A DNA stretch of 5,263 nucleotides from an uncultured Eubacteriales bacterium (GTDB lineage: Bacteria; Bacillota; Clostridia; Oscillospirales; Ruminococcaceae), in NCBI GenBank assembly GCA_959605275.1, contig CAUHFD010000198.1, forward strand, positions 1 to 5,263, given 5' to 3'. A program made the translations under genes and the position numbers. Positions 5,228-5,263 of the stretch are shown here, piece by piece (position 1 is the first letter of the stretch; each line of letters begins with the position of its first letter). The notes beneath the pieces are model-generated. The model saw nothing but the letters and a program-made list of their open reading frames with translations, ran no database searches and was not told where the DNA came from.

Positions 5228-5237
5228 TCACCACCTT
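5228..5237 (-). promoter_or_regulatory. Shine-Dalgarno-like AAGGTGGTGA upstream of ytaF
   Basis: This matches the anti-SD complement AAGGAGGTGA at 9 of 10 positions, but ends 12 nt before the ATG at 5215. The long spacing leaves the start unresolved. Confidence 0.4.
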
Positions 5238-5255
5238 CTTGTTTGATTCTACAAT

Positions 5256-5261
5256 ATTATA
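5256..5261 (-). promoter_or_regulatory. Candidate -10 of ytaF at window edge
   Basis: A perfect TATAAT on the minus strand lies about 40 nt before the most upstream ATG. Any -35 falls beyond the window, so the promoter cannot be confirmed. Confidence 0.25.
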
Positions 5262-5263
5262 TG

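Overview
The window looks like chromosomal DNA of a low-to-moderate GC anaerobic Bacillota, most likely a Clostridia member. The support is the gene set: a DUF4364 winged-helix protein with an EPGGLKD...EIKIL N-terminus, a reverse-order rubrerythrin, a YtaF-like membrane protein and a B12-binding radical SAM/DUF4080 protein. It is also backed by strong Shine-Dalgarno sequences, sigma-A-like promoters and TTG/GTG starts. I cannot name a genus from sequence alone.

Layout. Positions 1-285 are non-coding or nearly so. They hold a run of four perfect or near-perfect hairpins (1-110), a short reading frame on the minus strand that appears frameshifted (88-212), and two adjacent hairpins (228-277), the second a likely terminator. 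A minus-strand operon follows, read right to left: DUF4364 protein (993-1628) then a PHP-domain metal-dependent phosphoesterase (286-963), 29 nt apart. A 197-nt gap (1629-1825) separates it from the minus-strand radical SAM gene (1826-3520). A divergent promoter region (3521-3673) lies between that gene and a plus-strand reverse rubrerythrin (3674-4225), which ends in a textbook terminator (4252-4290). A 318-nt gap (4226-4543) precedes a minus-strand ytaF-like gene (4544-5215), convergent with the rubrerythrin.

The most interesting structure is in the two gaps. Each holds a short, hairpin-rich, non-coding element (1682-1805 and 4293-4521). Both have the same right terminus (36 of 39 positions identical) and a similar left end (TATAWCATAAAC). 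Each is bounded by short direct repeats that match within the element but differ between elements, as target-site duplications would. Both look like members of one small non-autonomous repeat family. In the first, the duplicated end is also the extended -10 of the DUF4364 promoter.

Functionally the rubrerythrin is an oxidative-stress (peroxide/oxygen reduction) gene. Its promoter overlaps a 22-bp inverted repeat that could also affect the divergent radical SAM gene. The PHP and DUF4364 genes are probably co-transcribed. No evidence ties the whole window into one pathway, and I see no defence system, prophage or biosynthetic cluster.
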